DNA of 38,269 nt from CAZDIO01 sp964505555 (GCA_964505555.1 CAZDIO010000043.1:1-38269), one strand, 5' to 3'. Positions 1-8,702 are shown, counted from the stretch's first letter. The notes: generated by a model not told the origin, from the sequence alone. Numbers and translations are program-made.

Positions 1-70
1 GAAGCGAAGCAATCTCGAACCCTCATATATGATACGAGATTGCTTCGCTTCGCTCGCAACGACAGAGAAG
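1..70. repeat. Palindromic intergenic repeat, copy A (truncated by window start)
   Basis: Bases 1-17 and 35-51 are perfect 17-base inverted arms around a 17-base loop. The outer part of the right arm (52-70) has its missing left partner off the window. Its reverse complement matches the outer sequence at the window's right end (38238-38256), and a related copy lies at 13825-13911. This is a REP/MITE-like family with a short core of the type CGTTGCGAGC...GAAGCAATC, seen in many bacterial genomes. Confidence 0.85.
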
Positions 71-80
71 GGTAGTGGCA

Positions 81-1178
81 TTACTTTAGGACGCTCTTTC
101 CTAAACGCTTTTTGTGCTCATCGTATATTGATGAAGCGATGAGTTGATATCCTTCTGGGGTTGGATGTCTTGGATCACGGTAGATTTTTTTCTTGTCGGA
201 AAATAATTCTGTAAGATCGATGCAGAAAGAAAGGGATTTACATTTTGGTATCGCTTCATTGTAAAATTCCCGTAGTCGTTTCTGGTGCTCTGGCCAACGG
301 GTTTCGAGTTTTTCTAACTCTTTTTGTTCCTCCGGAGAGAGAACGTAACTTCCTACTCCACTTGTTGGTTGAAGAAACGCAAGGTAGGTAGATCCAAATT
401 CTTTTGCAAGGGCATTCATCATTCGCTGGTTTCTCTCCCAGTGTGAGGCTGGAGATCCTTCATTTGGAGGGCCATAATTTAGCTGAACCGTTGCTGAATC
501 GGATCGTAGCTGTTTTTTTAGAAGAAAAACCGTGTTTGGAAACAGAAACGAATCTCCTGAGTCTTTATTAAGAAGAAGATGAAAGAGGTAATCTTGGTAT
601 GGATGCACCATTGGATGCTTTTCTAATGAATAAAGAGCGCGAAGATCGTTTTCTCCTGTAAGTGAGATAACGAGATCGGGGTGAAGTGGCAGCACATCAC
701 GAATAAGTTTTAACAATTCTTGATGAGAGGAGTAACCACGCACAGCCCCGTTATAGATCACTACATTGTCGCCATCTTTTTTAAAAAGATCAGCAAGATG
801 TTTTACCCAGTTATTCTCTTCAAGCTTTGAATCGGTCGTTGAACCACCAAGGGTAACGATACGCAGTGCATTTTGAGATTCCTCTCCAAAACGCACAAAG
901 GCATCTCCTCGGGCATACCCCAGGTGAGGATCGATATGCGTTGTGCCTGGACGGGGAGTAGGAAGATCTGAGGAGAAAGCCCCAATTAAAAAAGACTTTT
1001 TCTCCAGGCGAGAACTCGACAAATACAAAAAAGAGATCCCTTCAATCAATACTGAAAGAACGACTGTGGCAAAAAGTCCAAAAATAATTGCCCCCAAAGC
1101 ACCAATAAAACCCGTTCTTTTTTCAGAGCGCTCGTAATCCATAGACTCTCTAATTAGCGAAATTATAGAACATTTCAT
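81..1178 (-). CDS. Membrane-anchored SGNH/GDSL-type hydrolase
   Basis: 365 residues. An N-terminal transmembrane helix (about residues 23-50) anchors an extracytoplasmic SGNH-fold domain. Block I nucleophile is in GGSTTD (Ser113), a GEND-type oxyanion Asn follows in SLTGENDL, and the C-terminal catalytic pair is in DPRHPTPEGY (Asp335, His338). Family members are esterases or acetyltransferase-partner proteins that act on acylated envelope sugars; the substrate here is unknown. The start may be Met13 (codon at 1142), which would give a shorter cytoplasmic tail; both candidate starts have only weak ribosome-binding sequence. It lies 154 bases downstream of asnS on the same strand, separated by a low-complexity stretch, so co-transcription is uncertain. 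Confidence 0.75.
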   Translation of the reverse strand: MKCSIISLIRESMDYERSEKRTGFIGALGAIIFGLFATVVLSVLIEGISFLYLSSSRLEKKSFLIGAFSSDLPTPRPGTTHIDPHLGYARGDAFVRFGEESQNALRIVTLGGSTTDSKLEENNWVKHLADLFKKDGDNVVIYNGAVRGYSSHQELLKLIRDVLPLHPDLVISLTGENDLRALYSLEKHPMVHPYQDYLFHLLLNKDSGDSFLFPNTVFLLKKQLRSDSATVQLNYGPPNEGSPASHWERNQRMMNALAKEFGSTYLAFLQPTSGVGSYVLSPEEQKELEKLETRWPEHQKRLREFYNEAIPKCKSLSFCIDLTELFSDKKKIYRDPRHPTPEGYQLIASSIYDEHKKRLGKSVLK

Positions 1179-1232
1179 ACTTCACTCGCATGAATGAAGC
1201 ATGGGTTTTCATAGAAAATCCTATCTCTCCCG

Positions 1233-1302
1233 AACTTAAACTCATACTTAGATTTAAACTTAAGCTTAAACTACACTTAGACTTGCTCTTGCACTTGCTC
1301 TA
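1233..1302. repeat. Degenerate hexamer-like low-complexity tract
   Basis: Between asnS and the SGNH gene the minus strand reads as about eleven imperfect six-base units of the form AGNNTA or AGNGCA (for example AGTTTA, AGCTTA, AGTGTA, AGAGCA). No promoter or terminator can be read confidently in it. It could be a decayed microsatellite. Confidence 0.5.
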
Positions 1303-1332
1303 AAAAAAATCACCCCCGAACCCAACAGATAT

Positions 1333-2748
1333 CTAAAACTGCGCATTCCCAGGAGTTCTCGGGAAAGGGATAACATCTCGAATGTTTGAAATGCCCGTAA
1401 GATACATAATCATCCGCTCAAAACCAAGACCAAAACCCGCATGCGGCACCGTTCCGTATCTGCGAATATCGAGATACCACCAGTAATCCTCTTCGCGAAG
1501 ATCGCACTCTTTAATTCTTCGTCTTAATACCTCTTCTCGTTCCTCACGTTGAGAACCACCGATAATTTCTCCTAAGCGTGGGACCAAGAGATCCATCGCG
1601 GAGACAGTTTTCTCCCCCTCATCAAGACGCATGTAGAAAGATTTTATCTCTTTTGGATAGTTGGTAATAAAAACCGGGCCACCAACATGCTTCTCACTAA
1701 GATACCTTTCATGCTCAGTTTGTATATCCATCCCCCAATGAACTGGAAATTCAAATGGCTCTCCACATTTTTCAAGCACCTTAATCGCATCGGTATAGGT
1801 CATGGACTTAAATTCAGCATCACGGACCTTTTCAAGAGAGTCGATAATCCCTTTTTCAACCCAGGTATCAAAAAATTTCATATCTTCTGGGCAGTTCTCA
1901 AGCACAAAGGCGATCAGATATTTTATGAACTCTTCGGCAAGAGCCATGTTTCCCCGCAGATCACAAAACGCCATCTCTGGCTCAATCATCCAAAACTCAG
2001 CAAGGTGACGAGGAGTGTTTGAATTTTCTGCACGAAACGTTGGGCCAAAGGTGTAGACGTTACTTAAGGCACAGGCAAAAAGCTCCGCTTCAAGTTGTCC
2101 AGAAACCGTGAGACTTGCAGAAGCACCAAAGAAATCTTTGGTAAAATCAACTGGGGCATCAGGTTTATCTCCGCTGCGAGGAGCGTTTCCCGCATCTAAT
2201 GTTGTCACCCGAAACATCGCTCCTGCACCCTCACAGTCAGAGGTGGTGATAATTGGTGCTTGAAGGTAGAGAAAGTTTTTTTCATGAAAGAATTTATGAA
2301 CAGCAAAGGCTGCTGCATGACGGATTCGAAAAACCGCGCCAAAGGTGTTTGTCCGGGGTCGTAAGTGCGCAATCGTTCGCAGGAACTCATTTGTATGTCG
2401 CTTCTTTTGGAGGGGGTATTCCGAAGCACTGCAAGCACCAACAAGGAGAACGCTTGAAGCCTTCACCTCAACGCTCTGACCTTTTCCTGGGGAGGCTACT
2501 AACTCACCTTGTATGGATACCGCTGCACCGGTATGAGCCTCAAGAACGTTTTCTTTGAAGCCTGGGAGATTTACTTCGGCAACAATCTGAATATTTGCAA
2601 GGCAACTTCCATCACTGAGCTCAATAAATGAGAACTCCTTTGAATCTCTGCGGGTTCGTACCCACCCTTGGACAAGAACTTTTTCTCCAACCGTGCCATT
2701 TTTGAGAAGGTCGGCCACGCGAGAATGACGAGCGTTATGAGTGTTCAT
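1333..2748 (-). CDS. asnS: Asparaginyl-tRNA synthetase
   Basis: 471 residues, the normal length of bacterial AsnRS. The enzyme charges tRNA-Asn with asparagine in the cytoplasm. An N-terminal OB-fold anticodon-binding domain (about residues 20-105, with VQGWVRTRRDSKEFSFIEL) precedes the class II catalytic core. Motif 2 is visible in FRAENSNTPRHLAEFWMIEPE and motif 3 in GFGLGFERMIMYLTG, ending IRDVIPFPRTPGNAQF, the usual AsnRS C-terminus. It lies 35 bases downstream of the 188-residue protein at 2784-3350, same strand, probably one transcript. Its presence suggests direct asparaginylation rather than only the amidotransferase route. Confidence 0.97.
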   Translation of the reverse strand: MNTHNARHSRVADLLKNGTVGEKVLVQGWVRTRRDSKEFSFIELSDGSCLANIQIVAEVNLPGFKENVLEAHTGAAVSIQGELVASPGKGQSVEVKASSVLLVGACSASEYPLQKKRHTNEFLRTIAHLRPRTNTFGAVFRIRHAAAFAVHKFFHEKNFLYLQAPIITTSDCEGAGAMFRVTTLDAGNAPRSGDKPDAPVDFTKDFFGASASLTVSGQLEAELFACALSNVYTFGPTFRAENSNTPRHLAEFWMIEPEMAFCDLRGNMALAEEFIKYLIAFVLENCPEDMKFFDTWVEKGIIDSLEKVRDAEFKSMTYTDAIKVLEKCGEPFEFPVHWGMDIQTEHERYLSEKHVGGPVFITNYPKEIKSFYMRLDEGEKTVSAMDLLVPRLGEIIGGSQREEREEVLRRRIKECDLREEDYWWYLDIRRYGTVPHAGFGLGFERMIMYLTGISNIRDVIPFPRTPGNAQF

Positions 2749-2783
2749 ACTTCACGATTATGGTTTGAAGATATCCGCCTTCG

Positions 2784-3350
2784 CTATAAACGCCTCTGAA
2801 AGCGGCGAAAGGGGATTACATTTGAGTTTACAATCATTCGCTCTGAAGCAGCCTCTTCCTCCATTTCAGGGAGATCTACCTCAGCCCCTTCTGCTTCAAG
2901 CGCTACTTTGCCACTTGTTTGGAGAGCAGAGAGTACTTCATCGGCAACCGCTTTGTATGCTTGTCCACGTGCTTTTAATCGCACAAGCTCTAGAGAGATC
3001 TTTAAGGTATGTGCAAACTCCTCGCGTTTCAAAGTTTCAATTAACTTCTCACGTTCCTGCTTTGCTACCTCTACCGCTTCCTCTGCGAGTCGATGGAACC
3101 TCTGATAGAGAAGAGAGATCTGCGCTGTTAATTCAGAATTGCCACCCGCAGAGAGAGCTTCGTTAAGTAAGGAACGGAGTTGAAGGTGTGCTCGCTGCCA
3201 CTCTTTTGCACGAAGATCATTTGCGATCTCTGAAACATTTGCTGCCTCAAGACCTTGAGAAGTGCGGATACAGCAGTAGAGCTTCTCAGCCCGAAAAGCT
3301 TTTGCAATTAAGACACGAAGTCTGGAGACTAGAGTGGAGTTGTTACTCAT
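2784..3350 (-). CDS. Unknown alpha-helical protein upstream of asnS
   Basis: 188 residues, not recognised. It is rich in Ala, Glu, Leu, Lys and Arg, with predicted long helices, particularly residues 85-150 (VAKQEREKLIETLKREEF and following), and ends in an acidic stretch followed by a basic C-terminus (IPFRRFQRRL). There is no signal peptide or transmembrane segment. The start is supported by an AGGAG Shine-Dalgarno on the minus strand (3359-3363), 8 bases from the ATG. It probably heads the transcript that includes asnS. A structural or regulatory helical protein is possible, but no function is assigned. Confidence 0.65.
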   Translation of the reverse strand: MSNNSTLVSRLRVLIAKAFRAEKLYCCIRTSQGLEAANVSEIANDLRAKEWQRAHLQLRSLLNEALSAGGNSELTAQISLLYQRFHRLAEEAVEVAKQEREKLIETLKREEFAHTLKISLELVRLKARGQAYKAVADEVLSALQTSGKVALEAEGAEVDLPEMEEEAASERMIVNSNVIPFRRFQRRL

Positions 3351-3597
3351 GAAATCTTCTCCTACAAGTTGAAATTACCTTGGGCCAAGTCACTATTACA
3401 AGTAGTATCTGCTCTCTAGATACCTTGATGACTTCCTCTTACAGTGAGCCTTTACAGGGAGCTAAGCTCAGAGTCAAATTTGTGGTTTCCAACCCATTGG
3501 TATTCCTCACCTTATTTCTAGTTGGAAAGCCACTTGCTTTTTCACACGAAATCGATATCTTAACCTAGTTTCCCAAAAATTATTACAGCTGCTGAAG

Positions 3598-4299
3598 ATG
3601 TTAGTTTCAAAGAGTATCACGTCTAGTTTCACAATTTATGATCGCAAACAGTCGCTGGAAAGCGGAGTAGCGAAGAGCACCCCTTTTGAGCGGTTTCTAA
3701 AGAGAATCTTTTCTTACGATAACATTAAACAGGCACTTGACCTCAGTGGTGCAGTATTAATGCTCGTGCTTCTCAGTCCGATTATGGTCGTGATTGCTCT
3801 TGTTATTAAACTAACCTCCCCTGGTCCTGTTATTTTTAAGCAGCAACGACTTACCCAAGGGGGGAAGTTGTTTACGATGTATAAATTTCGAACGATGTAT
3901 TCTGATGCCGAGTATCACACCGGTGCTGTATGGGCATCTTCTGAAGATCCCCGGGTCACAAAAACAGGGAAATTTTTACGTCTCTCTCGACTCGATGAGG
4001 TGCCACAGCTTTTTAATGTTATTCGTGGAGAGATGAGTCTGGTTGGACCACGTCCTGAGCGTCCTGAACTTGCGGCAGAATTAGAAAGACAGATTCCGCT
4101 CTTTCGAAGAAGGATTGAGGTAAAAGCAGGAATTACCGGTCTTGCGCAGATCGCTTCTGGGTACGCTGCTACGGTTGGATCGTACCGAACGAAGATCGCC
4201 TTTGATATTGAATACGTTGAAAATCGTTCAATACTTCTTGACCTGAAGATTGCGTGGAGAACGTTAAAAGTGATCCTCTCCGGAGAAGGCGCTCGGTAG
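3598..4299 (+). CDS. Minimal sugar-phosphate (phosphoglycosyl) transferase
   Basis: 233 residues, bacterial sugar transferase family (PF02397). It would transfer a sugar-1-phosphate onto undecaprenyl phosphate to start exopolysaccharide, O-antigen or glycan synthesis. One hydrophobic segment (about residues 46-70) is followed by SPGPVIFKQQR, KFRTM, the Asp-Glu dyad in SRLDEVPQL (Asp133-Glu134) and SLVGPRPERPE, all hallmarks of the monotopic catalytic domain. It lacks the multi-pass N-terminal region of WbaP/WcaJ, so it resembles the small PglC class. The phosphodiester-glycosidase-like gene follows on the same strand. The sugar specificity cannot be read. Confidence 0.9.
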   Translation: MLVSKSITSSFTIYDRKQSLESGVAKSTPFERFLKRIFSYDNIKQALDLSGAVLMLVLLSPIMVVIALVIKLTSPGPVIFKQQRLTQGGKLFTMYKFRTMYSDAEYHTGAVWASSEDPRVTKTGKFLRLSRLDEVPQLFNVIRGEMSLVGPRPERPELAAELERQIPLFRRRIEVKAGITGLAQIASGYAATVGSYRTKIAFDIEYVENRSILLDLKIAWRTLKVILSGEGAR

Positions 4300-4384
4300 T
4301 CTCACGCACGCCTTATGTCCTAGCAAACTTCTGTTTTTTCTTTGCGTTCATTTCTAGGAAGTATCTCCCTTTCTTCTCCTGCTT

Positions 4385-5290
4385 ATGTTAGCGTTTACTT
4401 CAATGACCCCTCATAAATCAAACAATTCTCACGTGTTCCAAAGAAACATCTTGATTCTGCTCATCTATCTTCTCATTTCCTTTACGATCGTGTCTGCTGC
4501 TCCAACCACAGGAGATGCGCGTGCGGGCCTCAAGACCAATGAAGATCGTCTTGGTGTAGATCATGGAAAGAGTAGCTTCCCTTGGGAAGAGGTAGAAAAA
4601 GGGATGCGAATTGCTCGGTATCAATTACGAGATGATAAATCCCTCCTCAAACCCGAAGCTATCCTTCTTCGTTACGATCCGAAGTATTTTTCATTCCATG
4701 TACAACTTGCTGAGAAACTTTCTCTTTCACTTGCAGATGTAAAAACGGTGACCACAATATCTGGGGCTCTTGCCGGAATTAACGGGAGCTTTTTTGATCC
4801 CCAAGGAGCACCGATAGGATTACTGATTGTTGATGGAATAACGAAGAGAAATATTCATAGAGGGGGGAGTCTCTTGACCGGAATTTTTCTTATCGAAGAC
4901 GATCGACCAAAAATTATTCATCGCGATGAGGATCTGGGGGTGGATGTAACCCAGGCGCTTCAATCTGGACCGCGGCTTATTGTCAATGGTAAACCGGTAA
5001 AAGTAACTCCTTTACAAACTCCAACGAGGAGATCCGGTGTTGCGCTTACCCGCGATGGGGGTGTAATTCTTTATGCGACGACACTTCGATTTCCGGGAGC
5101 AAGTTTAGAGCAGATTCAGGGAATGCTTCTCCATCCGGGTCTTGGTGTAAAAGACGCACTAAATTTTGATGGGGGAGGATCTTCTCAACTTTATTTAGCA
5201 AAAATTGGAGCACGACCAGAGATTCTCATCAGTGGGGGTGATAATGTTCCAGCCTTCTTGCTTGTAAAGCGAAGAGTAGTAAAAGAATAA
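4385..5290 (+). CDS. Exported phosphodiester glycosidase family (NAGPA/DUF2233-like) protein
   Basis: 301 residues. An N-terminal signal peptide or anchor (about residues 18-40, ILILLIYLLISFTIVSAAP) precedes a domain like NAGPA (N-acetylglucosamine-1-phosphodiester alpha-N-acetylglucosaminidase). Diagnostic blocks are GINGSFFDPQGAPIGLLI, QSGPRLIVNGKP, RRSGVALTRDGGVILYAT and the C-terminal NFDGGGSSQLY. Bacterial relatives are linked to exopolysaccharide processing. The first ATG is used here; Met7 is equally possible and neither has a strong ribosome site. It sits between the sugar transferase and isocitrate dehydrogenase genes and ends 5 bases before the latter. An envelope glycan role fits the neighbouring transferase. 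Confidence 0.85.
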   Translation: MLAFTSMTPHKSNNSHVFQRNILILLIYLLISFTIVSAAPTTGDARAGLKTNEDRLGVDHGKSSFPWEEVEKGMRIARYQLRDDKSLLKPEAILLRYDPKYFSFHVQLAEKLSLSLADVKTVTTISGALAGINGSFFDPQGAPIGLLIVDGITKRNIHRGGSLLTGIFLIEDDRPKIIHRDEDLGVDVTQALQSGPRLIVNGKPVKVTPLQTPTRRSGVALTRDGGVILYATTLRFPGASLEQIQGMLLHPGLGVKDALNFDGGGSSQLYLAKIGARPEILISGGDNVPAFLLVKRRVVKE

Positions 5291-5295
5291 ACAGT

Positions 5296-6309
5296 ATGGC
5301 CCAAGGCAGCGAAACAAAAAAAATTGTTTTAATTGAAGGTGATGGGATCGGACCAGAGATCGCTCAGGCCGTCGTCTTTGTACTTGAAAAAGCTGGAGCA
5401 AAGCTGGAGTGGATTCCAGTAACGGTTGGTGACAAAGCCATACGAGAGAGGCAAACTCCACTTCCTGCTGAGGTAGTGGAACTGATCAAAACAACAGGAG
5501 TGGCTCTGAAGGGACCATTGGCAACTCCCATTGGTGAAGGGCATCGGAGTATTAATGTGCTCTTACGAAAAGAGCTTGATCTCTATGCAAATTTTCGCCC
5601 AATCAAATCAGTGCCTGGAGTAAAAACTCGTTATGAGAATGTGGATCTAGTTTTTGTTCGAGAAAATACGGAAGGTTTGTATTCTGGGCTCGAACAAGAA
5701 GTTGTCCCCGGAGTGGTAACGAGCCTCAAGGTTGCTACCAGAAAAGCGTGCATCCGCATTGCTGAGTTTGCATTTTCCTACGCTGAAAAAGCAGGAAGAA
5801 AGAAAGTTACCGCGGTACATAAAGCAAATATATTAAAGATGTCTGATGGATTAAGTTTAATCTGTTACCGAGAGATAGCAAATCGTTATCCCACGATCGT
5901 CTATGATGAAGTTATTGTTGATGCGGCAGCAATGCACCTGGTGCTCCACCCGGAACGGTTTGATGTATTATTAATGGAAAATCTCTACGGAGATATCTTG
6001 TCAGATCTCGGTGCTGGGCTCATCGGGGGACTCGGTCTTGCCCCAAGTGGTAATTTTGGACCAAATGTCGCTATCTTTGAAGCGGTGCATGGAACAGCAC
6101 CTGATATTGCTGGCAAAGGGGTGGCAAACCCCACGGCACTTCTCCTTTCTGCTGTGCAGATGCTTCGTCATTTTAATGATCACGCTCGAGCAAGCGCTAT
6201 CGAAAACGCACTCTTTAAAACCTTTGAAGAGAAACGCTCCCTCACCCCTGATCTTGGAGGAAGCGCTTCAACGATGGAATTTGCAAAAGCAGTAATTTCT
6301 AAACTCTAA
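5296..6309 (+). CDS. NAD-dependent isocitrate dehydrogenase (IDH3-like)
   Basis: 337 residues. Oxidative decarboxylation of isocitrate to 2-oxoglutarate in the TCA cycle. Family signatures: IEGDGIGPEIAQAV at the N-terminus, RENTEGLYSGLE (substrate loop), VTAVHKANILKMSDG, LLMENLYGDILSDLGAGLIGG, and HGTAPDIAGKGVANPTALLL (cofactor region). The wording of these blocks follows mitochondrial IDH3 more closely than the E. coli NADP enzyme. Isopropylmalate or homoisocitrate dehydrogenase is the main alternative, but the NTEGLYSG and HKANI blocks favour isocitrate. It is followed after 1 base by the TrmH-like gene, so the two are co-transcribed. Confidence 0.88.
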   Translation: MAQGSETKKIVLIEGDGIGPEIAQAVVFVLEKAGAKLEWIPVTVGDKAIRERQTPLPAEVVELIKTTGVALKGPLATPIGEGHRSINVLLRKELDLYANFRPIKSVPGVKTRYENVDLVFVRENTEGLYSGLEQEVVPGVVTSLKVATRKACIRIAEFAFSYAEKAGRKKVTAVHKANILKMSDGLSLICYREIANRYPTIVYDEVIVDAAAMHLVLHPERFDVLLMENLYGDILSDLGAGLIGGLGLAPSGNFGPNVAIFEAVHGTAPDIAGKGVANPTALLLSAVQMLRHFNDHARASAIENALFKTFEEKRSLTPDLGGSASTMEFAKAVISKL

Positions 6310-6310
6310 C

Positions 6311-6973
6311 GTGGGCGACCATCTTCTTTCGCAGTTTATTTTTCCAGAGCGGCTTGAGCGGCTTAAGAACGTCGCAGCACAACGCACAAACAATCTTACT
6401 CTCGTTCTTGATCGAGTTCATCATGAGCATAATATCTCTGCGGTGATTCGTAGTGCAGATGCTTTTGGAATTCAGCAGATCCATATCATTGGCTCCGGAG
6501 GTGCTTTTACAAGCGGGATTGCCATGGGAGCAGAGCGGTGGGTTGAGATTAAGGTCCATACGGATGCGAAAGAGGCTGTGGCCGATCTGAAAAAAAGTGG
6601 ATTTGAATTGGTGGTGACGACCAGTAAAAAAGAGGGCCAAGAGCTTTCTGTTCCTGTACTTTCAGTTTATGACGTGCCCTTTGAAAAAAAATTAGCACTT
6701 ATATTTGGTAATGAACTGAGTGGTGTTGCTGACCTGTTTTTGACAGAGGCTCACTATGCCGCGTATATACCGATGTATGGCTTTGTAGAGAGTTTAAACG
6801 TTTCAGTCGCTGCCGCAATCTTTCTTTTTTGTTCAACACTCTCTGACATAAGTAAGAAGAGACGGCCAGAAACGATAAACTCAAAAGAGCAGGAGATACT
6901 GGTTGAGAATTGGCTCAAAGAAGATGTTCGTGGTTCTGAGTTTATTCTCAAACGAGAAAGAGAAAAAAAATAA
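6311..6973 (+). CDS. TrmH/SpoU family tRNA 2'-O-methyltransferase
   Basis: 220 residues with a GTG start immediately after the preceding stop. SPOUT-fold enzymes methylate ribose 2'-OH using S-adenosylmethionine. All three SpoU motifs are present: HNISAVIRSADAFGI (motif 1, catalytic Arg), LIFGNELSGVADLFL (motif 2) and YIPMYGFVESLNVSVAAAI (motif 3, trefoil knot). The N-terminus (RLKNVAAQRTNNLTLVLDRV) resembles TrmH, which makes Gm18 in tRNA, more than the rRNA enzyme RlmB, which has an extra L30e-like domain. Target position is inferred. Confidence 0.9.
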   Translation: MGDHLLSQFIFPERLERLKNVAAQRTNNLTLVLDRVHHEHNISAVIRSADAFGIQQIHIIGSGGAFTSGIAMGAERWVEIKVHTDAKEAVADLKKSGFELVVTTSKKEGQELSVPVLSVYDVPFEKKLALIFGNELSGVADLFLTEAHYAAYIPMYGFVESLNVSVAAAIFLFCSTLSDISKKRRPETINSKEQEILVENWLKEDVRGSEFILKREREKK

Positions 6974-6988
6974 GAAGAGAATATTTCC

Positions 6989-7567
6989 ATGATTACGGGG
7001 TTTGAACAAACTGCGCTCTCTCAAAATGTGATTGAAGGGGTAGTTTTCAAGGAACTAAAAAGCTTTGCTGACGATCGGGGCTTTTTTCGTGAGCTTGTTC
7101 GAAATACAGATGAATTTTTTAAAGAAGGTTTTGGGCAGTGGAGTCAGAGCAAGATGGGTAAAAACACCGTAAAAGCTTGGCACTTTCATCACCTCCAGGT
7201 GGATTGGTGGTATGTGCCTTTTGGAGTGGTGCATACGGTGCTTATTGATATCCGTGAAGAGAGCCCGACGTATCAGAAGAAGATCGAATTTAAGCTTGGG
7301 GAATCAGAACTTGATAAAGAGGCGCTCACTACCATCGTCAGGATTCCGCAGGGAGTAGCTCACGGGTGCAAAACACTTTCTGCCAATGCACATCTTTTCT
7401 ATATAACGAGCCGAATTTACGATCCCCAAGATGAAGGTCGAATCCCGTTTGATACGGAACGTTTTGGTCATGTGTGGGGAGATAAGTCAGAGCTTACTGT
7501 TTCAGAAAACGATCGGCGGGAGTTTATTCCTAAGTATGAAAGAGTGCTGTCGATGAAGAGCAAGTAA
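6989..7567 (+). CDS. dTDP-4-dehydrorhamnose 3,5-epimerase-like (RmlC-like) cupin
   Basis: 192 residues, RmlC-type cupin. It aligns in outline with the epimerase that converts dTDP-4-keto-6-deoxyglucose to the rhamnose precursor: the DDRGFFRELVR block, a His-bearing strand (AWHFHHLQVDWWYVP) in place of the usual GLHxQ, and RIPQGVAHGCKTLS. RmlA, RmlB and RmlD are not in the window. The altered HFHHLQVDWW motif suggests a divergent member, possibly acting on another nucleotide sugar. A G-poor AAGAGAA precedes the ATG. It is last in the plus-strand gene run; the convergent PIMT gene follows. Confidence 0.8.
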   Translation: MITGFEQTALSQNVIEGVVFKELKSFADDRGFFRELVRNTDEFFKEGFGQWSQSKMGKNTVKAWHFHHLQVDWWYVPFGVVHTVLIDIREESPTYQKKIEFKLGESELDKEALTTIVRIPQGVAHGCKTLSANAHLFYITSRIYDPQDEGRIPFDTERFGHVWGDKSELTVSENDRREFIPKYERVLSMKSK

Positions 7568-7571
7568 TCTC

Positions 7572-7588
7572 AATATTTTCGAAATATT
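7572..7588. terminator. AT-rich hairpin between convergent genes
   Basis: Perfect 7-base inverted repeat (AATATTT / AAATATT) with a 3-base loop, just after the stop of the RmlC-like gene. It lacks GC pairs and a clean T-run, so it is a weak terminator candidate only. Confidence 0.3.
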
Positions 7589-7632
7589 CAGCGCTCACTT
7601 AATATCACTGAAGTAAGAATAAACTTCTATTA

Positions 7633-8496
7633 CTACTTCGGCTTTTTTTCCAAATCTTTTGTCATCGGTGTATGACTCTGCTCAGACTGAATATCTTCCG
7701 GCTCCAGCGGGGAGGTGGGGCCCATCTCTGTTGTCACCCCATTGGTGTGAGGCACAGGCTCTCTTGCCTCGCCTGTCAGTGGCACAAACTTCACCGGCCC
7801 CAAACTATTGGTAACAAAATCATCTCCATCTCTTTCAATCCACATTAACACCTCACCCTCGTGCTCTTCTTGTTCAATCGGGATAACCATTCTGCCCCGA
7901 TTTGCAAGTTGGGAAAGGAGTTTCGCTGGTGGTGTTGGAGCGGCTGCGGTAATTAAGATCGCATCAAAAGGAGCTTCCTCTTGCCATCCCTGCCAGCCAT
8001 CGCCCGTGCGCACTTGTACTGTTTTGTAACCGGTGCGATCGAGATTTTCTCGTGCGCGCTCTGCGAGTTCAGGAACGATCTCAATTGAAAAAACATGCGC
8101 GCCAAGTTCGGCAAGAACTGCAGATTGAAATCCACTTCCAGTTCCAATTTCAAGAACTTTTGCTCCCTTAGTGACTCTGGCTTCCTGTGTCATCAGGGCG
8201 ACGATAAATGGTTGAGAGATCGTTTGCCCGCTTCCAATAGGAAGAGCACGATCTTCATAGGCATGATCACTAATCTCTTTAGGGACAAATTCATGCCGAG
8301 GCACTCGTGACATCGCATCAAGCACCTCCTGATTTTTTAGTGTAATTCGATTTAAACCAAGACTCACATAAGGTCCAAGAGGAGTAGAGAGAGAAGGGGA
8401 AGGATTTTCGGGCTTAGTTTTTTTTTCTCCCATACACCCTGAAGCAATTGTTAGGCACAATATTGAACTGATCCAAAAATATCTCATCATCCTCAC
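7633..8496 (-). CDS. pcm: Exported/lipoprotein-type protein-L-isoaspartate O-methyltransferase
   Basis: 287 residues. PIMT repairs isoaspartyl residues in damaged proteins using S-adenosylmethionine. Family motifs are clear: RHEFVPKEISDHAYEDRALP, GSGQTISQPFIVALM (active site), VLEIGTGSGFQSAVLAELG (SAM motif I), GDGWQGWQEEAPFDAILITAA and the GRMVIPI strand. Unusually, residues 1-21 look like a signal sequence ending in TIASGC, a lipobox-like site with Ala rather than Leu at -3, followed by a charged Pro-rich linker. The C-terminus (from about residue 235) is an acidic, Pro-rich tail beyond the normal PIMT length. Exported PIMT forms are known in some Gram-negative lineages, but SAM supply outside the cytoplasm is a puzzle. 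Confidence 0.88.
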   Translation of the reverse strand: MRMMRYFWISSILCLTIASGCMGEKKTKPENPSPSLSTPLGPYVSLGLNRITLKNQEVLDAMSRVPRHEFVPKEISDHAYEDRALPIGSGQTISQPFIVALMTQEARVTKGAKVLEIGTGSGFQSAVLAELGAHVFSIEIVPELAERARENLDRTGYKTVQVRTGDGWQGWQEEAPFDAILITAAAPTPPAKLLSQLANRGRMVIPIEQEEHEGEVLMWIERDGDDFVTNSLGPVKFVPLTGEAREPVPHTNGVTTEMGPTSPLEPEDIQSEQSHTPMTKDLEKKPK

Positions 8497-8702
8497 TTAT
8501 CTAAATGATACTTACCCCTTGATCTCTTTCTAGGCAAAAACGCAAAGGCGACAAATGTTTAGTAAAACAGGAAAGCAGGTGACCCCCCGATGCTTATTAG
8601 TAGTATGGGGGGCACCCCTAGCCGCATTCTATAGCTATTATAAACACTTTCTTTTCACTGGGTTATCTTTTATTGAAAAATTATAGGGTAAGGCCTTGAT
8701 TT

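Noticed and set aside
2741..3166. 141-residue plus-strand ORF opposite the helical protein and asnS start
   Set aside because: Shadow of the minus-strand genes; no ribosome site and no family.
3380..3568. 62-residue plus-strand ORF upstream of the sugar transferase
   Set aside because: No ribosome site, no recognisable family, lies in a divergent promoter gap.
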